Under the pieces are notes generated by a model that saw only the letters and a program-made list of their open reading frames with translations, did no database searches and was not told the DNA's origin. 64,000 nucleotides of DNA from Gymnothorax reevesii (taxonomy: Eukaryota; Chordata; Actinopteri; Anguilliformes; Muraenidae), in the NCBI GenBank assembly GCA_029721435.1, contig CM056582.1:38088611-38152610 (forward strand), written 5' to 3'. Positions 8,108-20,768 of this stretch are shown piece by piece. The position numbers and the translations under genes are program-made. Position 1 is the stretch's first letter, and each line of letters opens with the position of its first letter.

Positions 8108-11100
8108 ATTGCATGACAAGGCTGACTCCTAACAGTGAGCTGTGAGAACTGACAGCGGTTGATCAGTGCCATGTCAAATAACCGCTGTCATGTTGAGTTA
8201 AACAGCCCTGTCATTGAAAAACTCTCATACTCAATCACTCTCCAGATCCAAACTCAGGTGTTTCGACCGTATGGTCAGGCTGAGCAATGTTAGCCCCTTG
8301 ACTGATGTTTGGTGAGTTTTTTTCTCAGATTTCAGTGTTAGTAACACCAGCAAGATGATATGAAAAAACACCACCATCACACAACTATGCAAAGACTCAA
8401 GTCCTCAATCTTTTGATCCGGAGTCAGAAAGCTCCTCCATTAGGTGTCCTTTCATATTAGGTGACATCATTGGGGTTGACTTATGTTATTCCCTTAAACA
8501 AAGCCTTGTGAGTGTTAGTTTCAAGTTTCTGTTGCAGAAACTGTGACCAAGTCGTGTTCACAAGTACCAGCTTAAAAGAAAGTTTTTGTCCGAGAAACAG
8601 CTGGCAAGTGACATTAAAAAGCACCAGCACTAAACAACCATGAATGGTCTCCAACTGTCAGTCTTAATACTTGAGTCAACTAAATTATCCAATATTTGCC
8701 TGATGTATTAGTTCACATGGTCAGGTTGAGTTTTGCTTGTCCCTTGACAGTGGTTTTGTGAGTTTTGTCAAGGTTCTTTCTAAAACCGCAGCCAGATAAC
8801 ATGAAAAACCACGACCAGAAGACACTTATGAAGGGACTCAGATCCTCAATGTTCTGGCTCAAAGTCAGAAACCTCACCTATTAGTTTGCTTTCATACATT
8901 ACTACTACTATGTTACATTCAAAAGCTCTGTTATTGAACAAGGTATGCTCAATTACCTTATCCAAAATCAGGTGCCCTGTGTATCGGACCGTAAAAAACA
9001 GCTTGCAAATGATATAAACACAAGTGTCAAACAAGCAAGAAGGGACTAAAGTCCTTCGTCTTCAGATCCGTAGTCAGGAATTTCTCCATTAGGGGCCCTT
9101 CATATTAGGTAACATCATATGACTGAATTGCTTTATTGTCATGAAGAAAAGGTTCCAAGTTCTTTAACTGCTTTCTTTTGACGAAACAGCTACCAGTTCA
9201 TATTAACAAGCACCAACTTTAAAGAAAGTTTTTATGTAGGAAATACCGCAAGATACATTAACAAGCACCCCCATGAAACACCCTTGAAGGTTCTCCAACA
9301 ATCAATCCGAAGATCAGGGCCATGTTGGAATAGTGTTTTTTGTCACGGAAAGTGGCTAACTTCTAGAAAATGAGCTGGAAGTGTATACACGGCAGCCATG
9401 AGAAGTGTATTCCAGTTTTGTAAATGTAAAGAAAAGGTGCTTCAATGCTTCCTAACGTATCACCTTTGACATAGGGTACACGAAACCATTCTTCATAAAA
9501 ACAAAGGTGATAACGCCATCCAGCCATTCAGTGTGGCTGAACCATTTAAAGTGACGACCATCCATACGGGCAATCACAAAAAACAAAGGAACGTGATGGG
9601 CAAGAATGGCATGATCAAGTTGGCCAGTAAATGCATTGGATTGTCGTAGCAGCACGGTTGTCTTCCTTAGCCGTTTTGAATTCCCCTTTACACCTCTCCT
9701 TTACCTCATGACATTATCCAATTGTGGTTGAAGAAACGTTTATGGACATTAGAGCATATGACGTCATTTTTTGTCTATTCAAATTCTGCAGCAAAGTTAT
9801 ATAACTTATCCTTTATATGCCATATGATTAGGTCACACGGTCAGGCTGAATTATACTAGTCCTTTAATTGAAACCTCATGTTTTTTCAGGTTAATTTTTA
9901 AGAAACAGCTGTCTACTTTTAAAATGCACACGCGTTAAAGTATTGTTAAGGGTCTCTTTAATCTTCTGAACCAAGGACTGACACCTTATCCATTCGATCA
10001 CACAGTCAGTTTCCATGATGTCAGCTCCATAGAATTAAAAACAGTAAAATGGACGATGTCATGGAGTTGTGGGGATCTGAAGGGAGCTTAAAATGGCCAC
10101 CCTTATTGATAAGAAAGTATTCCTATTGTGACACCTGAAAGGGAAGATCATAGAATTCCACAAAGGTTGGCCAGTATATACAAGCAGCATAGGTAGTTTC
10201 ACTCAAGTCTGCCCACTCTTTGATGCAATTGTCAGTGCCCTTTTACTACAGTGTTTGAATTCTATGGATAGCTTAAGGGAGTGTCAGCAGTCTTTTATAA
10301 TACTATCTTGTATTCACTATTGACACAATAGGGACTTTAAGCAAGGGCGGATTTTGCGACGGCTACGGCACCCGGATATAGATCTGCACTCCGCTGATCG
10401 AGACTGAAGCCGTTGTGCTGGCGTTCTTTGCCGTAGCAGGCTGATCTACCATGGGGAAAGAACCAATCTCACGTGGCCACTACAACGCTTGGTTCAGGAG
10501 ATTGAAAATGTTTTCTATAATTGATTGTGACACACTAAACATTATGTGTTTCAGTGGACTTTTCACACAGACACAGGATACTGTGTAAATTTCGCTGAGT
10601 AAAACCATAGTGAACAATTTTCTGCTGCAGGCTATATTCTCCCCTCATCCCAGCATGGCATACGGTACTTAATTTCTCTACCCTATAAACATCTATATTT
10701 ACTCACATGTACATTAGTCTTTCTTCTACTGCTGTGCATGAAAAGTACACATATGATGTATATAAATACACACTCCCATGCACTTTACCGTTCATTCACA
10801 CTCTGATTAGATGTGTGCTTTATTTGTCAAACTTTACGTCTTTTTAAAATTGAATTGTTCAAAGTAAAGTTTATTAAAAAGATGCACATTTCTTTTGGTT
10901 ATGCTCTGTTCCTGTACTTGGCATAATGACAATAAATTTGAATATTGTAATCAAATATTAACTGTTTCCCATTTCCCCTAAATCTATGACATCTACTCCT
11001 TTTGCCAGTGGGAGCAGGACAAATGAGCACTCACACTGAATTAACTACTTTGCTGACAAACCCTGATTAAAATCCACTTTTGTTTAAAGTCTCTGCTGGA

Positions 11101-11200
11101 TTTGACAGTGACAGCACCAGCACTTGAGACACTTTTTTCCAGGTGCCATAGGCATTGCAAAATCTGCCATTGTTGCTGGTCCAGATGAAATGCATAATTC

Positions 11201-11272
11201 CAACCACGAAGGGACTCAAACCCTCAGTCTTCTGATTCAGGTATGACGCCTTATCCATTAGGCCACGTGGTC
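11201..11272 (-). pseudogene. tRNA-Arg pseudogene, U4, class C (72 nt)
   Basis: The anticodon arm reads TCATA-CCTGAA-TCAGA. The loop is 6 nt, the UCG anticodon is gone, and two of five stem pairs are broken. The T loop is TTTGAGT, which removes the conserved C56 of the B box. The acceptor stem, D arm and A box remain intact. The 1-bp loss makes the unit 3,165 bp. The same lesions occur in U6 and U13. Confidence 0.88.
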
Positions 11273-14200
11273 ATTGCATGACAAGGCTGACTCCTAACAG
11301 TGAGCTGTGAGAACTGACAGCGGTTGATCAGTGCCATGTCAAATAACCGCTGTCATGTTGAGTTAAACAGCCCTGTCATTGAAAAACTCTCATACTCAAT
11401 CACTCTCCAGATCCAAACTCAGGTGTTTCGACCGTATGGTCAGGCTGAGCAATGTTAGCCCCTTGACTGATGTTTGGTGAGTTTTTTTCTCAGATTTCAG
11501 TGTTAGTAACACCAGCAAGATGATATGAAAAAACACCACCATCACACAACTATGCAAAGACTCAAGTCCTCAATCTTTTGATCCGGAGTCAGAAAGCTCC
11601 TCCATTAGGTGTCCTTTCATATTAGGTGACATCATTGGGGTTGACTTATGTTATTCCCTTAAACAAAGCCTTGTGAGTGTTAGTTTCAAGTTTCTGTTGC
11701 AGAAACTGTGACCAAGTCGTGTTAACAAGTACCAGCTTAAAAGAAAGTTTTTGTCCGAGAAACAGCTGGCAAGTGACATTAAAAAGCACCAGCACTAAAC
11801 AACCATGAATGGTCTCCAACTGTCAGTCTTAATACTTGAGTCAACTAAATTATCCAATATTTGCCTGATCTATTAGTTCACATGGTCAGGTTGAGTTTTG
11901 CTTGTCCCTTGACAGTGGTTTTGTGAGTTTTGTCAAGGTTCTTTCTAAAACCGCAGCCAGATAACATGAAAAACCACGACCAGAAGACACTTATGAAGGG
12001 ACTCAGATCCTCAATGTTCTGGCTCAAAGTCAGAAACCTCACCTATTAGTTTGCTTTCATACATTACTACTACTATGTTACATTCAAAAGCTCTGTTATT
12101 GAACAAGGTATGCTCAATTACCTTATCCAAAATCAGGTGCCCTGTGTATCGGACCGTAAAAAACAGCTTGCAAATGATATAAACACAAGTGTCAAACAAG
12201 CAAGAAGGGACTAAAGTCCTTCGTCTTCAGATCCGTAGTCAGGAATTTCTCCATTAGGGGCCCTTGATATTAGGTAACATCATATGACTGAATTGCTTTA
12301 TTGTCATGAAGAAAAGGTTCCAAGTTCTTTAACTGCTTTCTTTTGACGAAACAGCTACCAGTTCATATTAACAAGCACCAACTTTAAAGAAAGTTTTTAT
12401 GTAGGAAATACCGCAAGATACATTAACAAGCACCCCCATGAAACACCCTTGAAGGTTCTCCAACAATCAATCCGAAGATCAGGGCCATGTTCGAATAGTG
12501 ATTTTTGTCACGGAAAGTGGCTAACTTCTAGAAAATGAGCTGGAAGTGTATACACGGCAGCCATGAGAAGTGTATTCCAGTTTTGTAAATGTAAAGAAAA
12601 GGTGCTTCAATGCTACCTAACGTATCACCTTTGACATAGGGTACACGAAACCATTCTTCATAAAAACAAAGGTGATAACGCCATCCAGCCATTCAGTGTG
12701 GCTGAACCATTTAAAGTGACGACCATCCATACGGGCAATCACAAAAAACAAAGGAACGTGATGGGCAAGAATGGCATGATCAAGTTGGCCAGTAAATGCA
12801 TTGGATTGTCGTAGCAGCACGGTTGTCTTCCTTAGCCGTTTTGAATTCCCCTTTACACCTCTCCTTTACCTCATGACATTATCCAATTGTGGTTGAAGAA
12901 ACGTTTATGGACATTAGAGCATATGACGTCATTTTTTTTCTATTCAAATTCTGCAGCAAAGTTATATAACTTATCCTTTATATGCCATATGATTAGGTCA
13001 CACGGTCAGGTTGAATTATACTAGTCCTTTAATTGAAGCCTCATGTTTTTTCAGGTTAATTTTTAAGAAACAGCTGTCTACTTTTAAAATGCACACGCGT
13101 TAAAGTATTGTTAAGGGTCTCTTTAATCTTCTGAACCAAGGACTGACACCTTATCCATTCGATCACACAGTCAGTTTCCATGATGTCAGCTCCATAGAAT
13201 TAAAAACAGTAAAATGGACGATGTCATGGAGTTGTGGGGATCTGAAGGGAGCTTAAAATGGCCACCCTTATTGATAAGAAAGTATTCCTATTGTGACACC
13301 TGAAAGGGAAGATCATAGAATTCCACAAAGGTTGGCCAGTATATACAAGCAGCATAGGTAGTTTCACTCAAGTCTGCCCACTCTTTGATGCAATTGTCAG
13401 TGCCCTTTTACTACAGTGTTTGAATTCTATGGATAGCTTAAGGGAGTGTCAGCAGACTTTTATAATACTATCTTGTATTCACTATTGACACAATAGGGAC
13501 TTTAAGCAAGGGCGGATTTTGCGACGGCTACGGCACCCGGATATAGATCTGCACTCCGCTGATCGAGACTGAAGCCGTTGTGCCGGCGTTCTTTGCCGTA
13601 GCAGGCTGATCTACCATGGGGAAAGAACCAATCTCACGTGGCCACTACAACGCTTGGTTCAGGAGATTGAAAATGTTTTCTATAATTGATTGTGACACAC
13701 TAAACATTATGTGTTTCAGTGGACTTTTCACACAGACACAGGATACTGTGTAAATTTCGCTGAGTAAAACCATAGTGAACAATTTTCTGCTGCAGGCTAT
13801 ATTCTCCCCTCATCCCAGCATGGCATACGGTACTTAATTTCTCTACCCTATAAACATCTATATTTACTCACATGTACATTAGTCTTTCTTCTACTGCTGT
13901 GCATGAAAAGTACACATATGATGTATATAAATGCATACTCCCATGCACTTTACCGTTCATTTACACTCTGATTAGATGTGTGCTTTAATTGTCAAACTTT
14001 ACGTCTTTTTAAAATTGAATTGTTCAAAGTAAAGTTTATTAAAAAGATGCACATTTCTTTTGGTTATGCTCTGTTCCTGTACTTGGCATAATGACAATAA
14101 ATTTGAATATTGTAATCAAATATTAACTGTTTCCCATTTCCCCTAAATCTATGACATCAACTCCTTTTGCTAGTGGGAGCAGAACAAATGAGCACTCACA

Positions 14201-14365
14201 CTGAATTAACTACTTTGCTGACAAACCCTGATTAAAATTCACTTTTGTTTAAAGTCTCTGCTGGATTTGACAGTGACAGCACCAGCACTTGAGACACTTT
14301 TTTCCAGGTGCCATAGGCATTGCAAAATCTGCCATTGTTGCTGGTCCAGATGAAATGCACAATTC

Positions 14366-14438
14366 CAACCACGAAGGGACTCGAACCCTCAGTCTTCTGA
14401 TCCGAAGTCAGACGCCTTATCCATTAGGCCATGTGGTC
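14366..14438 (-). tRNA. tRNA-Arg(UCG), U5, class B with acceptor mismatch
   Basis: This copy is canonical except for G7 to A, which gives an A7-C66 mismatch at the base of the acceptor stem. Anticodon TCG, T stem and B box are intact. The change is a CpG-to-CpA transition. The duplicate in U12 lacks it, so it is private to U5 and arose after the 22-kb duplication or was lost from U12 by conversion. Confidence 0.85.
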
Positions 14439-17400
14439 ATTGCATGACAAGGCTGACTCCTAACAGTGAGCTGTGAGAACTGACAGCGGTTGATCAGTGC
14501 CATGTCAAATAACCGCTGTCATGTTGAGTTAAACAGCCCTGTCATTGAAAAACTCTCATACTCAATCACTCTCCAGATCCAAACTCAGGTGTTTCGACCG
14601 TATGGTCAGGCTGAGCAATGTTAGCCCCTTGACTGATGTTTGGTGAGTTTTTTTCTCAGATTTCAGTGTTAGTAACACCAGCAAGATGATATGAAAAAAC
14701 ACCACCATCACACAACTATGCAAAGACTCAAGTCCTCAATCTTTTGATCCGGAGTCAGAAAGCTCCTCCATTAGGTGTCCTTTCATATTAGGTGACATCA
14801 TTGGGGTTGACTTATGTTATTCCCTTAAACAAAGCCTTGTGAGTGTTAGTTTCAAGTTTCTGTTGCAGAAACTGTGACCAAGTCGTGTTCACAAGTACCA
14901 GCTTAAAAGAAAGTTTTTGTCCGAGAAACAGCTGGCAAGTGACATTAAAAAGCACCAGCACTAAACAACCATGAATGGTCTCCAACTGTCAGTCTTAATA
15001 CTTGAGTCAACTAAATTATCCAATATTTGCCTGATGTATTAGTTCACATGGTCAGGTTGAGTTTTGCTTGTCCCTTGACAGTGGTTTTGTGAGTTTTGTC
15101 AAGGTTCTTTCTAAAACCGCAGCCAGATAACATGAAAAACCACGACCAGAAGACACTTATGAAGGGACTCAGATCCTCAATGTTCTGGCTCAAAGTCAGA
15201 AACCTCACCTATTAGTTTGCTTTCATACATTACTACTACTATGTTACATTCAAAAGCTCTGTTATTGAACAAGGTATGCTCAATTACCTTATCCAAAATC
15301 AGGTGCCCTGTGTATCGGACCGTAAAAAACAGCTTGCAAATGATATAAACACAAGTGTCAAACAAGCAAGAAGGGACTAAAGTCCTTCGTCTTCAGATCC
15401 GTAGTCAGGAATTTCTCCATTAGGGGCCCTTCATATTAGGTAACATCATATGACTGAATTGCTTTATTGTCATGAAGAAAAGGTTCCAAGTTCTTTAACT
15501 GCTTTCTTTTGACGAAACAGCTACCAGTTCATATTAACAAGCACCAACTTTAAAGAAAGTTTTTATGTAGGAAATACCGCAAGATACATTAACAAGCACC
15601 CCCATGAAACACCCTTGAAGGTTCTCCAACAATCAATCCGAAGATCAGGGCCATGTTGGAATAGTGTTTTTTGTCACGGAAAGTGGCTAACTTCTAGAAA
15701 ATGAGCTGGAAGTGTATACACGGCAGCCATGAGAAGTGTATTCCAGTTTTGTAAATGTAAAGAAAAGGTGCTTCAATGCTTCCTAACGTATCACCTTTGA
15801 CATAGGGTACACGAAACCATTCTTCATAAAAACAAAGGTGATAACGCCATCCAGCCATTCAGTGTGGCTGAACCATTTAAAGTGACGACCATCCATACGG
15901 GCAATCACAAAAAACAAAGGAACGTGATGGGCAAGAATGGCATGATCAAGTTGGCCAGTAAATGCATTGGATTGTCGTAGCAGCACGGTTGTCTTCCTTA
16001 GCCGTTTTGAATTCCCCTTTACACCTCTCCTTTACCTCATGACATTATCCAATTGTGGTTGAAGAAACGTTTATGGACATTAGAGCATATGACGTCATTT
16101 TTTGTCTATTCAAATTCTGCAGCAAAGTTATATAACTTATCCTTTATATGCCATATGATTAGGTCACACGGTCAGGCTGAATTATACTAGTCCTTTAATT
16201 GAAACCTCATGTTTTTTCAGGTTAATTTTTAAGAAACAGCTGTCTACTTTTAAAATGCACACGCGTTAAAGTATTGTTAAGGGTCTCTTTAATCTTCTGA
16301 ACCAAGGACTGACACCTTATCCATTCGATCACACAGTCAGTTTCCATGATGTCAGCTCCATAGAATTAAAAACAGTAAAATGGACGATGTCATGGAGTTG
16401 TGGGGATCTGAAGGGAGCTTAAAATGGCCACCCTTATTGATAAGAAAGTATTCCTATTGTGACACCTGAAAGGGAAGATCATAGAATTCCACAAAGGTTG
16501 GCCAGTATATACAAGCAGCATAGGTAGTTTCACTCAAGTCTGCCCACTCTTTGATGCAATTGTCAGTGCCCTTTTACTACAGTGTTTGAATTCTATGGAT
16601 AGCTTAAGGGAGTGTCAGCAGTCTTTTATAATACTATCTTGTATTCACTATTGACACAATAGGGACTTTAAGCAAGGGCGGATTTTGCGACGGCTACGGC
16701 ACCCGGATATAGATCTGCACTCCGCTGATCGAGACTGAAGCCGTTGTGCTGGCGTTCTTTGCCGTAGCAGGCTGATCTACCATGGGGAAAGAACCAATCT
16801 CACGTGGCCACTACAACGCTTGGTTCAGGAGATTGAAAATGTTTTCTATAATTGATTGTGACACACTAAACATTATGTGTTTCAGTGGACTTTTCACACA
16901 GACACAGGATACTGTGTAAATTTCGCTGAGTAAAACCATAGTGAACAATTTTCTGCTGCAGGCTATATTCTCCCCTCATCCCAGCATGGCATACGGTACT
17001 TAATTTCTCTACCCTATAAACATCTATATTTACTCACATGTACATTAGTCTTTCTTCTACTGCTGTGCATGAAAAGTACACATATGATGTATATAAATAC
17101 ACACTCCCATGCACTTTACCGTTCATTCACACTCTGATTAGATGTGTGCTTTATTTGTCAAACTTTACGTCTTTTTAAAATTGAATTGTTCAAAGTAAAG
17201 TTTATTAAAAAGATGCACATTTCTTTTGGTTATGCTCTGTTCCTGTACTTGGCATAATGACAATAAATTTGAATATTGTAATCAAATATTAACTGTTTCC
17301 CATTTCCCCTAAATCTATGACATCTACTCCTTTTGCCAGTGGGAGCAGGACAAATGAGCACTCACACTGAATTAACTACTTTGCTGACAAACCCTGATTA

Positions 17401-17531
17401 AAATCCACTTTTGTTTAAAGTCTCTGCTGGATTTGACAGTGACAGCACCAGCACTTGAGACACTTTTTTCCAGGTGCCATAGGCATTGCAAAATCTGCCA
17501 TTGTTGCTGGTCCAGATGAAATGCATAATTC

Positions 17532-17603
17532 CAACCACGAAGGGACTCAAACCCTCAGTCTTCTGATTCAGGTATGACGCCTTATCCATTAGGCCACGTG
17601 GTC
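17532..17603 (-). pseudogene. tRNA-Arg pseudogene, U6, class C (72 nt)
   Basis: This copy has the same destroyed anticodon arm and TTTGAGT T loop as U4. The U4 copy lies 6,331 bp upstream and the U13 copy 22,155 bp downstream. The three are duplicates of one broken gene and not independent losses. Confidence 0.88.
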
Positions 17604-20600
17604 ATTGCATGACAAGGCTGACTCCTAACAGTGAGCTGTGAGAACTGACAGCGGTTGATCAGTGCCATGTCAAATAACCGCTGTCATGTTGAGTTAAACA
17701 GCCCTGTCATTGAAAAACTCTCATACTCAATCACTCTCCAGATCCAAACTCAGGTGTTTCGACCGTATGGTCAGGCTGAGCAATGTTAGCCCCTTGACTG
17801 AAGTTTGGTGAGTTTTTTTCTCAGATTTCAGTGTTAGTAACACCAGCAAGATGATATGAAAAAACACCACCATCACACAACTATGCAAAGACTCAAGTCC
17901 TCAATCTTTTGATCCGGAGTCAGAAAGCTCCTCCATTAGGTGTCCTTTCATATTAGGTGACATCATTGGGGTTGACTTATGTTATTCCCTTAAACAAAGC
18001 CTTGTGAGTGTTAGTTTCAAGTTTCTGTTGCAGAAACTGTGACCAAGTCGTGTTCACAAGTACCAGCTTAAAAGAAAGTTTTTGTCCGAGAAACAGCTGG
18101 CAAGTGACATTAAAAAGCACCAGCACTAAACAACCATGAATGGTCTCCAACTGTCAGTCTTAATACTTGAGTCAACTAAATTATCCAATATTTGCCTGAT
18201 GTATTAGTTCACATGGTCAGGTTGAGTTTTGCTTGTCCCTTGACAGTGGTTTTGTGAGTTTTGTCAAGGTTCTTTCTAAAACCGCAGCCAGATAACATGA
18301 AAAACCACGACCAGAAGACACTTATGAAGGGACTCAGATCCTCAATGTTCTGGCTCAAAGTCAGAAACCTCACCTATTAGTTTGCTTTCATACATTACTA
18401 CTACTATGTTACATTCAAAAGCTCTGTTATTGAACAAGGTATGCTCAATTACCTTATCCAAAATCAGGTGCCCTGTGTATCGGACCGTAAAAAACAGCTT
18501 GCAAATGATATAAACACAAGTGTCAAACAAGCAAGAAGGGACTAAAGTCCTTCGTCTTCAGATCCGTAGTCAGGAATTTCTCCATTAGGGGCCCTTCATA
18601 TTAGGTAACATCATATGACTGAATTGCTTTATTGTCATGAAGAAAAGGTTCCAAGTTCTTTAACTGCTTTCTTTTGACGAAACAGCTACCAGTTCATATT
18701 AACAAGCACCAACTTTAAAGAAAGTTTTTATGTAGGAAATACCGCAAGATACATTAACAAGCACCCCCATGAAACACCCTTGAAGGTTCTCCAACAATCA
18801 ATCCGAAGATCAGGGCCATGTTGGAATAGTGTTTTTTGTCACGGAAAGTGGCTAACTTCTAGAAAATGAGCTGGAAGTGTATACACGGCAGCCATGAGAA
18901 GTGTATTCCAGTTTTGTAAATGTAAAGAAAAGGTGCTTCAATGCTTCCTAACGTATCACCTTTGACATAGGGTACACGAAACCATTCTTCATAAAAACAA
19001 AGGTGATAACGCCATCCAGCCATTCAGTGTGGCTGAACCATTTAAAGTGACGACCATCCATACGGGCAATCACAAAAAACAAAGGAACGTGATGGGCAAG
19101 AATGGCATGATCAAGTTGGCCAGTAAATGCATTGGATTGTCGTAGCAGCACGGTTGTCTTCCTTAGCCGTTTTGAATTCCCCTTTACACCTCTCCTTTAC
19201 CTCATGACATTATCCAATTGTGGTTGAAGAAACGTTTATGGACATTAGAGCATATGACGTCATTTTTTGTCTATTCAAATTCTGCAGCAAAGTTATATAA
19301 CTTATCCTTTATATGCCATATGATTAGGTCACACGGTCAGGCTGAATTATACTAGTCCTTTAATTGAAACCTCATGTTTTTTCAGGTTAATTTTTAAGAA
19401 ACAGCTGTCTACTTTTAAAATGCACACGCGTTAAAGTATTGTTAAGGGTCTCTTTAATCTTCTGAACCAAGGACTGACACCTTATCCATTCGATCACACA
19501 GTCAGTTTCCATGATGTCAGCTCCATAGAATTAAAAACAGTAAAATGGACGATGTCATGGAGTTGTGGGGATCTGAAGGGAGCTTAAAATGGCCACCCTT
19601 ATTGATAAGAAAGTATTCCTATTGTGACACCTGAAAGGGAAGATCATAGAATTCCACAAAGGTTGGCCAGTATATACAAGCAGCATAGGTAGTTTCACTC
19701 AAGTCTGCCCACTCTTTGATGCAATTGTCAGTGCCCTTTTACTACAGTGTTTGAATTCTATGGATAGCTTAAGGGAGTGTCAGCAGTCTTTTATAATACT
19801 ATCTTGTATTCACTATTGACACAATAGGGACTTTAAGCAAGGGCGGATTTTGCGACGGCTACGGCACCCGGATATAGATCTGCACTCCGCTGATCGAGAC
19901 TGAAGCCGTTGTGCCGGCGTTCTTTGCCGTAGCAGGCTGATCTACCATGGGGAAAGAACCAATCTCACGTGGCCACTACAACGCTTGGTTCAGGAGATTG
20001 AAAATGTTTTCTATAATTGATTGTGACACACTAAACATTATGTGTTTCAGTGGACTTTTCACACAGACACAGGATACTGTGTAAATTTCGCTGAGTAAAA
20101 CCATAGTGAACAATTTTCTGCTGCAGGCTATATTCTCCCCTCATCCCAGCATGGCATACGGTACTTAATTTCTCTACCCTATAAACATCTATATTTACTC
20201 ACATGTACATTAGTCTTTCTTCTACTGCTGTGCATGAAAAGTACACATATGATGTATATAAATACACACTCCCATGCACTTTACCGTTCATTCACACTCT
20301 GATTAGATGTGTGCTTTATTTGTCAAACTTTACGTCTTTTTAAAATTGAATTGTTCAAAGTAAAGTTTATTAAAAAGATGCACATTTCTTTTGGTTATGC
20401 TCTGTTCCTGTACTTGGCATAATGACAATAAATTTGAATATTGTAATCAAATATTAACTGTTTCCCATTTCCCCTAAATCTATGACATCTACTCCTTTTG
20501 CCAGTGGGAGCAGGACAAATGAGCACTCACACTGAATTAACTACTTTGCTGACAAACCCTGATTAAAATCCACTTTTGTTTAAAGTCTCTGCTGGATTTG

Positions 20601-20696
20601 ACAGTGACAGCACCAGCACTTGAGACACTTTTTTCCAGGTGCCATAGGCATTGCAAAATCTGCCATTGTTGCTGGTCCAGATGAAATGCATAATTC

Positions 20697-20768
20697 CAAC
20701 CACGAAGGGACTCGAACCCTCAGTCTTCTGATTCAGGTATGACGCCTTATCCATTAGGCCACGTGGTC
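20697..20768 (-). pseudogene. tRNA-Arg pseudogene, U7, class C with intact B box
   Basis: The anticodon arm carries the class C lesion (TCATA-CCTGAA-TCAGA, 72 nt), but the T loop is still TTCGAGT. The anticodon damage therefore came before the C56-to-T change seen in U4, U6 and U13. It could still bind TFIIIC yet could not decode arginine codons. Confidence 0.88.

Larger units (their letters stand above)
5000..17700. repeat. Tandem duplication of a 6,331-bp two-monomer block
   Basis: Private variants recur exactly 6,331 bp apart: TGCATACTCC at 7601 and 13932, TGACATCAAC at 7821 and 14152, CGTTGTGCTG at 10411 and 16742, and CCTTGATATT at 5931 and 12262. The first copy runs from about 4.94-5.13 kb to 11.27-11.47 kb and the second from there to 17.6-17.8 kb. 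The junction lies in U4 between its tRNA, which is class C as in U6, and the next diagnostic site (TTGACTGATG, as in U2; U6 has TTGACTGAAG). Unequal crossing-over between units is the simplest cause. Confidence 0.8.

Noticed and set aside
11067..11258. 63-codon minus-strand frame in U4, U6, U7, U13 and U14
   Set aside because: It exists only where the 1-bp deletion in the class C tRNA pseudogene opens the frame, and it covers the tRNA itself.
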